DNA of 64,000 nucleotides from contig CM077150.1 of assembly GCA_039583875.1 (NCBI GenBank), positions 154,501 through 218,500 on the forward strand, given 5' to 3'. The notes under the pieces were generated by a model, which worked only from the letters and a program-made list of their open reading frames with translations, did no database searches and was not told the DNA's origin. Of this stretch, positions 49,771-61,133 are shown one piece after another (position 1 is the first letter of the stretch; each line of letters opens with the position of its first letter). The translations under genes were made by a program, and so were the position numbers. The stretch comes from Platanthera guangdongensis (Eukaryota; Streptophyta; Magnoliopsida; Asparagales; Orchidaceae).

Positions 49771-50730
49771 ATGGCTTCAGATTCGACCACTGTTTCCTCT
49801 CTTCCTGGACGTGCTAATGTTACTCCCCTTGAGCTTCGTGATGAACTATGGATCACTACCATCTCTCTCCGTGGCAAACCGAATTTTGTCGAATGGGTTC
49901 ACTCAGTTCGTCGTGTTCTGCAAACTAAAGGTTTCCTTTATCGCCTGACAAGGAGTCCTCCTACTGCACCCACTGAGGAGTGGATCCGTGACGATGGGCG
50001 TGTCTAATCATGGATTCTCAATTCCCTGGACACTGAGCCGTATCGGATGGTCATGTATCACGAGACGGCTCACGCAATGTGGGAGGATCTTCACTCCCTC
50101 TACTCTGGCAAGCACAGTCTTCAACACTTATTCGACAGACTTACCAATCTTCAATCACTTGACCTTGGGGCTACTAGTGACTTGACTTCTTTTGTTGCTC
50201 GAGCTAAAACTCTTGTGGAGGCATGGATACAGTATCAGCCTCCCACCACGGATTTAGTTGCACAACGTGTGCAGAAAAAATCAGTTGGGATTGCAATGAT
50301 GATGGTTCGTGTTCCACCACATCTTCATAGTGTTCGAGCTCAGATCTTATCGTATGTCATTACTTTGTCCCTCTCGGACGTTTGTTCGATGCTTCTGAAA
50401 GTTACTCCCCCCGAATGCTCTGAATCTATCTCCAACACTCCTCCAACAGCTCGTGGCTACTCTTGCTCCTTCTGCTCGTGGTCCACCGGCTCATGGAGGT
50501 CACCAATCTCGAGGATGGAGCCGTGGTGGTTGTACCCTTTTTAAATGTTCTCACTGCGGTCGGGACGGTCATCTAAAGGCCACCTACTATCACAGGCATG
50601 GTCTGCCTCATAATCTTACTGCTTTCGTAACTACCGCATCTCCCTCCGCCACTAGTGAAGACATTGTTGCTCTGCATGCTCATCTCCCTCCGCCACTAGT
50701 GAAGACATTTGTGCTCTCTGCGTGCTCATA
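49771..50730 (+). pseudogene. Copia gag, with stop and frameshift
   Basis: The ATG at 49771 gives MASDSTTVSSLPGR, then ELWITTISLRGKPNFVEWVHS. A TAA at 50005-50007 interrupts. It resumes at about 50008 with SWILNSLD, then MYHETAHAMWEDLHSLYSG. A shift near 50440 moves to the frame with the knuckle CSHCGRDGHLKATY, whose last cysteine is tyrosine. Confidence 0.88.
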
Positions 50731-50735
50731 CTCAA

Positions 50736-52563
50736 CGCTTTTGACTTGGGGAATTCTGGAATGTTGACGGCGTTGAGTGGTGTCAACACCACTCAACGCT
50801 TTTAGACTTGGAGTATTTTTCTGTATAAGCTGTACTTGCTCTGTCCGGCCTGAATCGGGTTTTCGGGAAAGGTGTTTTTGAACCCGGTTCTCTTCAACAA
50901 CCTATTTAATAGGTTGATCTTCTCAAGAAGATTTATCTTAAACAATAAATGGCGGTCCAATATTAAATTGTCTTAAGGTCAACACCTATTTAAAGTGATG
51001 ATTAACGGTTCAATAATATGATGACACGTGGCGGCATGGAGGAACCATGCTCAATGACGACCAGCCATGCCCCGCCACTCCCAGCAACTCCTCTTAATCA
51101 AAGTCCTTAAACCAGCCAGCCTCACCTGCATTCCACCCTACCATCACCTTCAGTGAGCCAAGACGGGTGGAGATTGATAGCTGGAGCAAGGGATTAGCCG
51201 GAGAAAGCAGGAAGCAAGCTAGCTCGTCGGAGCAGTCGTCGGCCATGGCTCACCGCCACCAAACCCGCCGCCAAGCGTGGCTACAGGTCTGTTTCTCCTC
51301 CCCTCCCTCGGTGCTAGCTGTCTAGCTCTTTTAGGAGAGATATCGGGCTCGATTGAGCCTGATACCATGTGAGGAAGAGGAGATTTTACCGAGCTTTTCT
51401 TCTTGCTCGGGTTCGCCGGAGGAGCCGCCTCCGACGGCCATGTCGCCGGGAAACGCTAGCCAACACCTCAATGGAGGTGGTGGCGACAATCACCGGCGGT
51501 GGCGGCGGCCAGAAGGCCGAAAAATGCAAGATCTAGCGGGTACAGGTCGGGATGATCTGGACCATCGGCTCATTGGGGAAGATGAGCCGATGTCGTCCAT
51601 TTAAATGCAATACAAACTTTAGTATTAATTATTTACTTGTATTTTTCTGTCACACTTATACAGTCTCCTTGCAAGTGAATTTTAGGCCTGGTAGAGGCAT
51701 ATTCAGAGGAAGTCATCAACATGAAAAAGGTAGATCTAGGTCTCACCTTTAATTTGACACCCTAAACTTGAAATTTGGAGCACTAAAGCTCCCTGTATGA
51801 CAGTTCTCCTAGGACTGTTCCTAAGCTAGAACAGAATTTTAAATGGATGCCTAAGTCAAATTCTAAGTCCACATGCAGTGAAATTTTGGACATGCATGTG
51901 TTTATGCTAGACTTAGGTCTTGTCGAAAAATCAAAATTTTAGGGATGTATTTTTCTATAGTTTTTATAGAAATATCAATTATCAAATAAATGAGATATAG
52001 GAAGATTCCTTTCTCCAAATGCCTCCAAATTTGGGTGGCATGGTCATTGAGTCATTATATGACAATGGTAAAAGTTTCAGGCCATTTGGACCTCTGTAAG
52101 TTGGGGAAATCCAACATGCATGGTGGAGATAGATTTGTAAATAGTGTGCCAAAAGTAAAATGGGAAAGTGGGAAGTTAGCTCATTTGGCCTAATGCATGT
52201 CCATGGGATTTTGGACAGAAGCTTATAGGGATAAATTACACCTCCCATAGAAAGATTGAGATTTTTGGGATCAAAAATCCTATTATTTTGAATTATTGGA
52301 AAATAAGCTCTTTTAGAAATAAAAATGAGATATAGGTCTACTGAAATTGTAAAATTCTAAAAATTTGATACAAACCATAATAGGACATTTTACATCTCTA
52401 GAAAAAGTTATGAGTCTGTCTAAGGATTATATCATGTTTATTTAGTAGATTTACAATTTTACTCTTATGAGTTTTAAATTAAAAGTAGGGGTAATATTAT
52501 TTGGAAAATTATGGAAAAATGCATAGTCTCTTATTTCTGTGATATAAACCTCTGATACCAGTT
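50736..52563. other. Unresolved inserted sequence with LTR/primer-site signatures
   Basis: Not copia. A short inverted pair (CTCAACGCTTTT, 50730-50815) starts it. GCCTGATACCATGT at 51356-51370 and CCTCTGATACCAG at 52550-52562 are minus-strand Met-tRNA primer sites beside LTR-like TG ends (51368 and 52564). GC-rich 51240-51600 may be leader or LTR. No polyprotein is visible. Confidence 0.45.
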
Positions 52564-53065
52564 TGTAAGACCCCCCCACCCACCAAGGAGATAATCTGGT
52601 CTTATGCCCAGAACCGTCGCTTTACGGTGACACTAACACACGGGCTAGTCGACACCGCAAGACGTCGATCCTGCCGGCTAGTACGATCATTTAACCTATC
52701 GGTCAATCGAGAATAGGAGCATGCAAGTAGTAAGTAAAACTAGCAAGTCCACAGAGTCACAGCACCATATCATCATATATGTAATGAAAAGTACAATAGT
52801 CCACAATGAGTACGGAAACGAGAAAAAGGCTTATGTCATGTACATATCAAATCAAATCTCTCTCTCACAAAACAAATCTATGCGGAAGCAAACTCTTATC
52901 ACAAGTACACTCGTCCTCACCTGACGGCGAGCGGCAGTAGTAGTAGTATGTGGTATCAGCTCCTCATGTCCTGCCACCCCGTCCTGCTGGTCGTGTTGGA
53001 GCTCCAGCTCCTCGAGCTCCTACGGTCACAACAGACCGTTAGCCATAGTCGCACAGGAACTCAAG

Positions 53066-54097
53066 TTATCTCCGCTGACGCAGATTTAGATCCTTCTGCG
53101 TGTCAATATATTTGAGGTTCTTGTGATCTGAGAAGATATCACAATGAACCTCATACGAGTAATGCCTCCAAGTCTTTAACGCGGATACCACTGCCCCGAA
53201 CTCCAAATCATGTATGGGGCAGTTCTGCTTGTGCTTCTTCAGCTGTCTCGAAGCATAGGCGATGACATGTCTATGCTGCACCAGAACTGCACCCATCCCC
53301 TGATATGATGCGTCAGTATAAATGTGAAATCCTTCCTTCCCAGATGGAAGTGCAAAGATGGGGGAAGAGGTGAGCTTGTCCTTAAACTTCTGGAATGTTG
53401 CTTCCCACTTCTCGGTCCAAGTAAAAGTCGCATCCTTCTTCGTCAAAGACGTGAGGGGGAGTGCTACCCTTGAGAACCCCTCCAAGAACTTACGATAATA
53501 TCCCGTCAGTCTCAAGAAACTGCGTATATCTGAACCTGACTTTGGTCGCGGCCAATCTCGAACTGCCTGTACCTAAGCCGGGTCTACGGCCAACCCGGAT
53601 CCACTGATAGTATGTCCCAAGAATGCTACTTCCTGCAGCCAGAACTGGCACTTGGAGAACTTTGCGTATATCTAATGCTTTCTTAGCTTGCCAAACACCA
53701 ATATCAAATGTCGAGTATGCTCCTCCTTTGTCCGGGAGTAGATCATAATGTTGTCAATGAAAACTATAACAAATCTATCCAGGAAGGGCTCGAAGACACG
53801 GTTCATCTGACTCATGAATGCGGAAGGTGCATTCGTGAGTCCGAAGGGCATCACCAGGAACTCGTATAGGCCGTACTGAGAACTAAAGGCTGTCTTCGGG
53901 ATATCCTCCTCCTGAATGCGCAGTTGATAGTACCCGGACCTCAAATCCAGCTTGGAGAACCAAAAGGCTCCCTGTAGCTGATCAAAAAGCTCGTCGATCC
54001 GGGGCAACAGATACGTATTCCAGACTGTCAACCGGTTCAGCTCTCGGTAGTCGATGCAGAGCCGCAATGATTCATCCTTCTTCTTAACGAATAGCAC
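53066..54097 (-). pseudogene. Gypsy RT and RNase H (left arm)
   Basis: RT shows [40 protein letters not shown] and [12 protein letters not shown]. The active box reads FIDNIM, the second aspartate changed to asparagine. RNase H (53066-53515) shows HIYTDASYQGMG and IHDLEFGAVVSALKTW, ending LNLRQRR. A frame change lies near 53516-53671. Confidence 0.88.
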
Positions 54098-54106
54098 CGG
54101 TGCTCC

Positions 54107-54664
54107 TCACGGTGATGAGCTCGGTCTAACAAATCTCGACTCCACCAGCTCCTGCAACTGGGTCCTGAACTCCACTAGCTCTTTGGGGGTCATCCTATAC
54201 GGTGCCCGAGATACGGGCCTCACTCCCGACACCAACTGAATCCGGAAGTCCATATCCCTAATCGGTGGCAATCCGGGCAATTTCTCCGGAAATACGTCGG
54301 AGAAATCCCGAACCACCGGGATATCAACAATAGAAGCTAATGCTCCCGCCATCTCGAAGCAGATGATGCATACCTCCTCCCCTTGCTCATAGGCTTTGAC
54401 AGACTGTACAAATGATAATAGAAGATGGGAGACAGGTCTAATACCTTCGATGACGATGTCGGTGTCCCCATGCCATAAGGTGATCCTCCTTGACGGGCAA
54501 TCAATCCGGGCGTGCTTCCAGTGTAACCAGGTCATGCCCAAGATCAGATCGAAGTCCGACATTCTGAAAATCGTCACCGGCGCTTCGAATGTCTTTCCTC
54601 CAATTTTTGCCTCCATGTTACACTTGGCAGATGATAATAGCTTTGATCTGTCTGACAAACGCAC
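54107..54664 (-). pseudogene. Gypsy protease and linker (left arm)
   Basis: FDLILGMTWLHWKHARIDC and VRDFSDVFPEKLPGLPP are typical of the protease-RT linker of plant gypsy elements. The DTG motif lies upstream, near 54740. Confidence 0.82.
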
Positions 54665-55093
54665 CCTCCTGGTTACGCCTATGAATCGGTCTATGCCCGC
54701 TAGTCCTTACAGGAAGGCTTCTGATACAAACGAGTGTGAAGCACCCGTATCGAACAATGTATGAGCGGACTTGCCGCTGACAAAGACTATGCCTGGGGTT
54801 TTTGTTTGAATTATATCATATTTGTTGTTCTACTGAGGTTGGTAAAGTACTATAAAATGAAAGCTAAATTGCAATTAATTTTAAGTACCTGTAATAACCT
54901 CCTCGGGGTTCCTTGGCTCGACGAGGTCCAAAGCGTACATCTGCTCCTTCCCTCGACCTCTACCATAATGTTCTCGACCTCGGCCTCGTCCTCGGCCCTG
55001 CTGTGCCGGAGGGGCTACCAGAGGTGGAGGAGGTGGTGGATGGAACTGCTGAGGGTAGTCAGCTCTTACGTGCCCCGGCTGTTGACATCTAAA

Positions 55094-55810
55094 TCAAATC
55101 ACCGGTCGGTGGCCACGGTCGTCCTGTCTCCTCGGGTCGTGTACCTGTAGTGGCTGGGGAGCTAGTACTGCAGAAGGCCCCTGCTCCTGCCTGAAGTTGG
55201 GACGATAACGTCCCCGACCCTTCTTGTAGCTCATCACTCTGCCTCTCTGTGAGCCCCTACTGCTCTCCTCGTGGGATGACCCATCCAATGGTCTTTTTCC
55301 CCTACTCTGTACCATCAGCTGGTATGTCTCCAGCTTCTTAGCCATCTCTATGATCTGCGTCGAAGTGCCATGGGAAATGAACAGTAGAGCCTGCCTGGTA
55401 GAGTCCCTAAGCCCTCGGTAGAACCTCTTTGCATACCTCCTGTCATCCAGATCGTGTATACCCGAGAACCTGGCCAGATGGGAAAATTCGCTCTGGTACT
55501 CTGTCACTGATCTGGTCCCCTGCCTGAGGTTCAAAAACCTCTCCTTCAACTCATCTTTATTCGTAACAGACACGAAGTGCTCTAAGAAGGCCTCGCTAAA
55601 CTCATCCCATGAAATATCTGACAGAGCCCTATCTACATATGTAGAGTCCAACATGGACTTCCACCACCTCTTTGCGTGGACATCCAGTGTAGAAGTCGCC
55701 AAAGGAACTGTCTGCCTGACAGGGCAGCTGAGTGCCTTCAAGAATCTGTCCCTGCTGATGTACCACGGGACAGAGAATGCGGTAACGACAGAGGAGTGGC
55801 TCGAGGTCAT
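55094..55810 (-). pseudogene. Gypsy gag (left arm)
   Basis: About 200 gag residues: LDVHAKRWWKSMLDS, SDISWDEFSEAFLEHF, FLNLRQGTRSVTEYQSEFS and LARFSG, then a basic tail SRGKRPLDGSS. The first 30 or so codons come from the palindrome centre and are not gag. Confidence 0.85.
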
Positions 55811-55834
55811 TCAGCAGATGCTTGTGGGCATCAG
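55721..55834 (+). other. Palindrome centre, 114 bp, with plus-strand gag start
   Basis: Single-copy spacer between the arms. On the plus strand it codes for MYHGTENAVTTEEWLEVIQQ, the usual N-terminal part of gypsy gag. It therefore belongs to the right-arm copy, while the left arm lacks it. Confidence 0.75.
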
Positions 55835-55849
55835 GTCAGACAGGCAGTT

Positions 55850-56460
55850 CCTTTGGCGACTTTGCACTGGATGTCCACGCAAAGAGGTGGTGGAAGTCCA
55901 TACTGGACTCCACATATGCAGATAGGGCTCTGTCAGATATTTCGTGGGATGAGCTCAGCGAGGCCTTCATAGAGCACTTTGTGTCTGTTACGGATAAAGA
56001 TGAGTTGAAGGAGAGGTTTTGGAACCTCAGACAGGGGACCAGATCAGTGACAGAGTACCAGAGAGAATTTTCCCATCTGGCCAGATTCTCGGGTATACAC
56101 GATTTGGATGACAGGAGTATGCAAAGAGGTTCTACCGGGGGCTTAGAGACTCTACCAAGCAGGCTCTATTATTCATTTCTCATGGCACTTCAACGCAGAT
56201 CATAGAGATGGCTAAGAAGCTAGAGACAGACCAGCTGATGGTACAGAGCAGGGGAAAGAGACCATTGGATGGGTCATCCCACGGGGAGAGCAGTAGGGGC
56301 TCACAGAGAGGCAGAGTGATGAGCTACAAGAAGGGTCGGGGACGTTATCGTCCCAACTTCAGGCAGGAGCAGGGGCCTCCTGCAGTACTAGCTCCCCAAC
56401 CACTACAGGTACACGACCCGAGGAGACAGGACGACTGTGGCCACCGACCGGTGATTTGCG
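55850..56460 (+). pseudogene. Gypsy gag (right arm)
   Basis: LDVHAKRWWKSILDS, SDISWDELSEAFIEHF and FWNLRQGTRSVTEYQ match the left arm. Frame shifts near 55850 and 56120 break it, and it ends at the deletion near 56460. Confidence 0.83.
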
Positions 56461-56466
56461 TTAGAC

Positions 56467-58044
56467 ATGGAGGCAGAAATTGGAGGAAAGACATTCGAAG
56501 CGCCGACGACCATTTTGAGAATGACGGACTTCGATCTGATCTTGGGCATGACCTGGTTGCGCTGGAACCACGCCCGGATCGATTGCCCGTCAAGGAGGAT
56601 CACCTTACGGCATGAGGACACCGACATCGTCATTGAAGGTAATAGACATGTCTTCTATCTTCTATTATCATCTATACAGGCTGTCAAGGCCTATGAGCAA
56701 GGGGAGGAGGTATACATCATCTGCTTCGAGATGGCGGGAGCAAAAGCTTCTATTGTTGATATCCCGGTGGTTCGGGATTTCTCCGACGTATTTTTGGAGA
56801 AATAGCCAGGATTGCCACCGACTTGGGATATGAACTTCCGGATTCAGTTGGTGCCGGGAGTGAGGCCCGTATCTCGGGAACCGTATAGGATGGCCCCCAA
56901 AGAGCTAGCGGAGTTCAGTACCCAGTTGCAGGAGCTGGTGGAGTCAGGATTTATCAGACTGAGCTCATCACCGTGGGGAGCACCGGTGTTATTCGTTAAG
57001 AAGAAGGATGGATCGTTGCGGCTCTGCATCGACTACCGAGAGCTGAACTGGTTGACAGTCCGGAATACGTATTCGTTGCCCCGGATCGACGAGCTTTTTG
57101 ATCAGCTACAGGGAGCCTTTTAGTTCTCCAAGCTGGATTTGAGGTCCGGGTACTATCAGCTGCGCATTCAGGAGGAGGATATCCCGAAGACAGCCTTTAG
57201 TTCTCGGTACGGCCTATACGAGTTCCTAGTGATGCCCTTCGGACTCACGAATGCACCTTCCACATTCATGAGTCCGATGAACCGTGTCTTCGAGCCCTTC
57301 ATGGATAGATTTGTTATAGTTTTCATTGACGACATTCAGATCTACTCCCTGACAAAGGAGGAGCATACCCAGCATTTGACATTGGTGTTGGGCAAGCTAA
57401 GAGAGCATCAAATATACACAAAGTTCTCCAAGCGCCAGTTCTGGCCGCAGGAGGTAGCATTCTTGGGACATACTATCAGTGGATCTGGGTTGGCCGTAGA
57501 CCCGGCCAAGGTACAAACAGTTCGAGATTGGCCGCGGCCAAAGTCAGCTTCAGATATACGCAGTTTCTTGAGACTGGAGGGATATTATCGCAAGTTTGCG
57601 GAGGGGTTCTCAAGGGTAGCACTCCCCCTCACGTCCTTGACGAAAAAGGATGCGGTTTTTAATTGGACCGAGAAGTGCGAAGCAGCGTCCCAGGAGTTGA
57701 AGGACAGGCTCACCTCTTCCCCCATCTGTGCACTTCCATCTAGGAATGAAAGATGTCACATTTATACTGACACATCATATCAGGGGATTGGTGCAGTTCT
57801 GATGCAGCATGGACATGTCATCGCTTATGCTTCGAGACAGCTGAAGAAGCACGAGCAGACCTACCCCGTACATGATTTGGAGCTCGGGGCAGTGGTATTC
57901 GCGTTAAAGACTTGGAGGCATTACTTGTTTGAGGTTCATTGTGATATCTTCCCAGATCACAAGAACCTCAAATATATTGACACGTGGAAGGATCTAAATC
58001 TGCGTCAGCGGAGATTGCTTGAGTTCCTGTGTGACTATGACTAA
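56467..58044 (+). pseudogene. Gypsy protease, RT and RNase H (right arm)
   Basis: 56467-56805 is protease (DFDLILGMTWLRWNHARIDC), ending in TAG where EK-LPG continues in relatives. 56812-57123 holds RT start ([18 protein letters not shown]) to another TAG at 57121-57123. 57139-58044 is open with FIDDIQ (both catalytic aspartates present), [22 protein letters not shown] and LNLRQRR. A stop at 58042-58044 ends it before integrase. Confidence 0.9.
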
Positions 58045-58511
58045 CGGTCGGTTGTGACCGTAGGAGCTCGAGGAGCTGGAGCTCCAGCACGACCAGCAGG
58101 ACGAGGTGACAGGACATAAGGAGCTGATACCACCTACTACTACTGCAGCTCGTCGTCAGGTGAGGACAAGTGTACTTGTGATAGAGTTTGCTTCCGCATA
58201 GATTTGTTTTGTTAGAGAGATTTGATTTGCTATGTACAGGGCATAAGCCCTTCTCTCGATTTCGTACTCATTGTGGACTATTGTACTTTTCATTACATAT
58301 ATGATGATATGGTACTGTGACTCTGTGGACTTGCTAGTTTTACTTACTATGTGCATGCTTCTATTCTCGATTGGTCGATAGGTTGAATGATCATACTAGC
58401 TGGCAGGATCGGCGTCTTGCGGTGTCGACTAGTCCGTGTGTTAGTGTCACCGTAAGGCGGCGGTTCTGGGCAAAGATCGGGTCACCTCCTTGGCAGGGGG
58501 GCGGTCTTACA

Positions 58512-59290
58512 ACCTCAATACTTAGATTCTGATTATCCCAGGTTCATAATGTGTCCCACACGACCCCAGTTTCTGGTGTTGCTCATATGCCTATTACTCT
58601 ATCCCTCTCGTTATCGTCGGTTGTTCATGTTTCGGGATCCCCGTTTAATCTACTCTTTGTTAGCCGTCTTACTCTGAACCTTGATTGTTGTATAACCTTC
58701 TCACGTTCTTCCTTTGTTGTGCAGGATCGACTAACGCAGAATATACTTGTTAGGGGGAGGCTGTCCAACGGGCCATATCTTCTTGATGTTCCTCCTACCG
58801 CTCTCTCCACTATCTCCTTTGTTGATTGACATCGTCTTCTTGGGCATGCTCCTCTCTAGATTATCAAGAAAGCTCTTCCAGATGTTCCTCTTCAGGAGTT
58901 TTCCTGTGAATCCTATATTTTTGACAAATAACATCGTGTATCTTTTACTTCTCCCTGTACTCAGAGCGATACTCATTTTTCATTAGTGCATTCTGATATT
59001 TGGGGACCATATAAAATCTCTAATGTTTTTTGTTATCGTTATTTTGTAACATTTATTGATGATTACTCATGTGTTACCTGGTTGTACTTCGTGATTGTGC
59101 CGAACTTCCATCGAGCTTCCGTAAAATTTCTTACGGAGAATCGCACTCAATTTTCCACTTGCTTAAAAATTATCCAAAAAGATAACGCACATAGTATACC
59201 AGCCGAACCTTCTCAAATATGTGCATCGAGTTTGGTATTGCCCATCAGACTTTGTGTGCTTATACTCCACAACAGAATGTCGTAGCCATG
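58512..59290 (+). pseudogene. Copia protease to integrase, continuation of the 48386 element
   Basis: VVHVSGSPFNLLFVSRL and VRGRLSNGPYLLD (58551-58829) match the post-protease region of the sister copias. LGHAPL follows in another frame, then [13 protein letters not shown] (58986 onward), FVTFIDDYS and YTPQQN at 59265-59280, where the similarity stops. The distance to the gag part is taken up by the gypsy palindrome and the unresolved block. Confidence 0.83.
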
Positions 59291-60214
59291 GTTTTAAGAA
59301 TCAGGCTGGAGAACGAACCGGTGAGATGAAAGGTTCAAGGCCCGATCAGTTGGACCGGTCGGACCGGGGTTGAACCGTGATGTTACATTACGAGATCTCC
59401 TTTCAAAAATCGTAGACATTGTACATGAACAAGATGGTTAGGTCAAAAATTCATAACCCGGTTTGCTTGTGTTTGCGAATTTGTCTCAAGAATGCCACAT
59501 TAAGATTGCACGGTTGTGGTTTTTGTATTCTTTGGTTGGACGTACTTCCGCCAATCTTAAGATTCTTTAACTGGTAGAGCTGGTGATCACAATCTATAGT
59601 TGTTATTCGAAGATTGCTTTTGCTGGTATTCTAAATTTCTTTGAAAGTGATTGTTTCCGCCACCATTTTCCAGCAATTTTTGAATATTGTTGAACTGGGT
59701 CATCATCTATGTTCATAATTGACCGATCTGTTTGAGATTTGTTTTGTCGCTTGTTCTTGAGTATCAATAATTTGTTGCACCGAGAGTTCTCTTTGATCTG
59801 TAACTCTGCGCTGAACTTTTGATTGATCTCTTCCAGTTGCATATTCCTTGTTTGTTGTTCATCCTATAATGTGTTCTTGAGTTCATTGATGCCATCTTTA
59901 GATCGAAGTTCATCGCTTATTGCGGTTGAGTGGATCGATCTCTCTCAACGAGGGCATCAAAATGTAGCACTTGTTACTGTTCTAATCTCTAAGAGAAGCA
60001 AACAAAAGACCAAGAAGGGCCTGTCGGAGGTAGGGCAAACGAATATAGAAGAAGATAGAGAAAATGGGGTAAAACAAGTAATTAACTTCATAATCATTCA
60101 TTAACTATTACAGAGTTCTTAATGGGTATTTATAATTTCCAACCGGCTATTAGCCGTTACATCCAAGAGTACCGTTAATTAATGATATTAGACTATTTAT
60201 ATAAATCTATAACA
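59290..60214 (-). mobile_element. Gypsy-type 5' end: LTR and gag start, truncated
   Basis: On the minus strand an LTR (59963-60214, TGTTATAG to GCTACA) is followed by TTTTGATGCCCTCGTTGAGAG, a post-LTR region related to that of the 23255 element. A charged, probably coiled-coil frame follows at 59603-59842 (MQLEEINQKFSAEL, NKLLILKNKRQNK). It breaks off before 59290. The GGTTCGACCGG-rich piece at 59290-59390 may be a separate DNA element end. Confidence 0.65.
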
Positions 60215-61004
60215 TTTGGTCGTTGCTTTATATGTTCAGGTCCATGATCCTTCACAAATCTAGTGGCCACATGTGCTTTGTACAACTCGTATTCGCCGAG
60301 GGTGAGCCAGTCCAGGCCACGCAAGCAGAAGAGGTCAAAGTCAACTTCAAAGAGCAAGGGCGAATATACCTTGCAAATCGCCTGTACCGGCGAGTAGCCA
60401 TCACAATTCCCTATAGGCAAGTAGCTGCCTCTTAGTCATCTAGTAAGTGGGATCCTCTCTAAGTCGCGTAGCAGGTATATCGCATGGGTAGGTTATTCTC
60501 GCATCCATACTGTGACGATCCAAAAATATGCGAAATATTTTAATATTTTCCCCTGATGATGAGAACGCATGCAGTACGAATTTTTGTATATTTTTTAGAT
60601 GTTTTCTTTTAAGCTTCGTTTTATTTTATTAATTAAAATTTTCATTGGGGGTGCTATTAGCCAAAAATATCATGTCTTATTTTATTAACTTGAAACAAAT
60701 GATTATTGGTGTATGTGAACTGCCATTAGTGAAATGAGCTTATGTTAGCTGGGCGTTGTGCTGGCTTATACATTTGACACATGGAATTATGAGGTGTGAC
60801 TGATTTAGGTTTGGTTTGACACTTCGCCAAGCCATGTGTTGGCTGATGGTTTAAGTTGGGCTTACTTGGGTGGCACCTGGATAGGTGTATTGATGTATTT
60901 GGCTCCTTACTATTGTTGATCGCTTACTGTGTTTAATAAAATGAGCATGAGCCCTTTTCATTCTTCCGCATTCGGTCTCTGTGTTGTTCTCAGTCGTTGA
61001 ATTC
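60215..61004. other. Unclassified sequence
   Basis: A minus-strand frame at 60193-60420 (FEVDFDLFCLRGLDWLTLGEYE) faintly resembles a gypsy protease border (fold, then L-G-x-x-W-L), but I cannot confirm it. The rest is AT-rich without signal. Confidence 0.3.
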
Positions 61005-61133
61005 AAGGTTGTCAGGATCGCGATCCAGATCATAGGATCCTGATTTTATAAACCGATCCTCGATCTGAACCTACTATCTGATACGATCCTACCTCAAAAT
61101 GTTCTCATCTAGAATCTCGATCCTGACAACCTT
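61005..61133. mobile_element. Small MITE, 129 bp
   Basis: Terminal inverted repeats AAGGTTGTCAGGATCG and CGATCCTGACAACCTT, 16 bp and exact. The interior is rich in GATCC/GGATC. Flanks GTTGAATTC and GCTGAATCC may be a mutated 9-bp duplication. Confidence 0.8.

Larger units (their letters stand above)
48386..50735 (+). mobile_element. Copia element, 5' part (LTR, leader, gag)
   Basis: The LTR at 48386-48577 starts CGTTGGAAAAGCC (the first base of TG mutated) and ends TTTCTACA, with primer site TGGTATCAGAGC at 48578. The leader holds an RTE insertion. Gag follows. The copy breaks off after the zinc knuckle at about 50.7 kb. Protease and integrase resume at 58.5 kb, so a large block has come between. 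Related to the 34814 element. Confidence 0.88.
52564..55720 (-). mobile_element. Gypsy copy, left arm of palindrome, deleted
   Basis: Minus-strand gag, protease, RT and the beginning of RNase H lie in order. The frame then passes straight into LTR-like sequence ending GGTCTTACA at 52564. The integrase is missing. It is inverted relative to 55835-58511 over its whole length; that arm lacks about 480 bp present here. Pol motifs are distinct from the chromovirus at 9.9-14.7 kb. Confidence 0.88.
55835..58511 (+). mobile_element. Gypsy copy, right arm of palindrome, deleted
   Basis: Plus-strand gag (55850-56450), then protease linker, RT and RNase H start (56467-58044), then LTR-like sequence ending GGTCTTACA at 58511. 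It shares the missing integrase with the left arm and in addition lacks about 480 bp between gag and protease. Beyond 58511 copia sequence follows. Confidence 0.88.

Noticed and set aside
60193..60420. 75-codon minus-strand frame as a gypsy protease
   Set aside because: Only a weak spacing resemblance; no DTG motif in place and no neighbouring RT.
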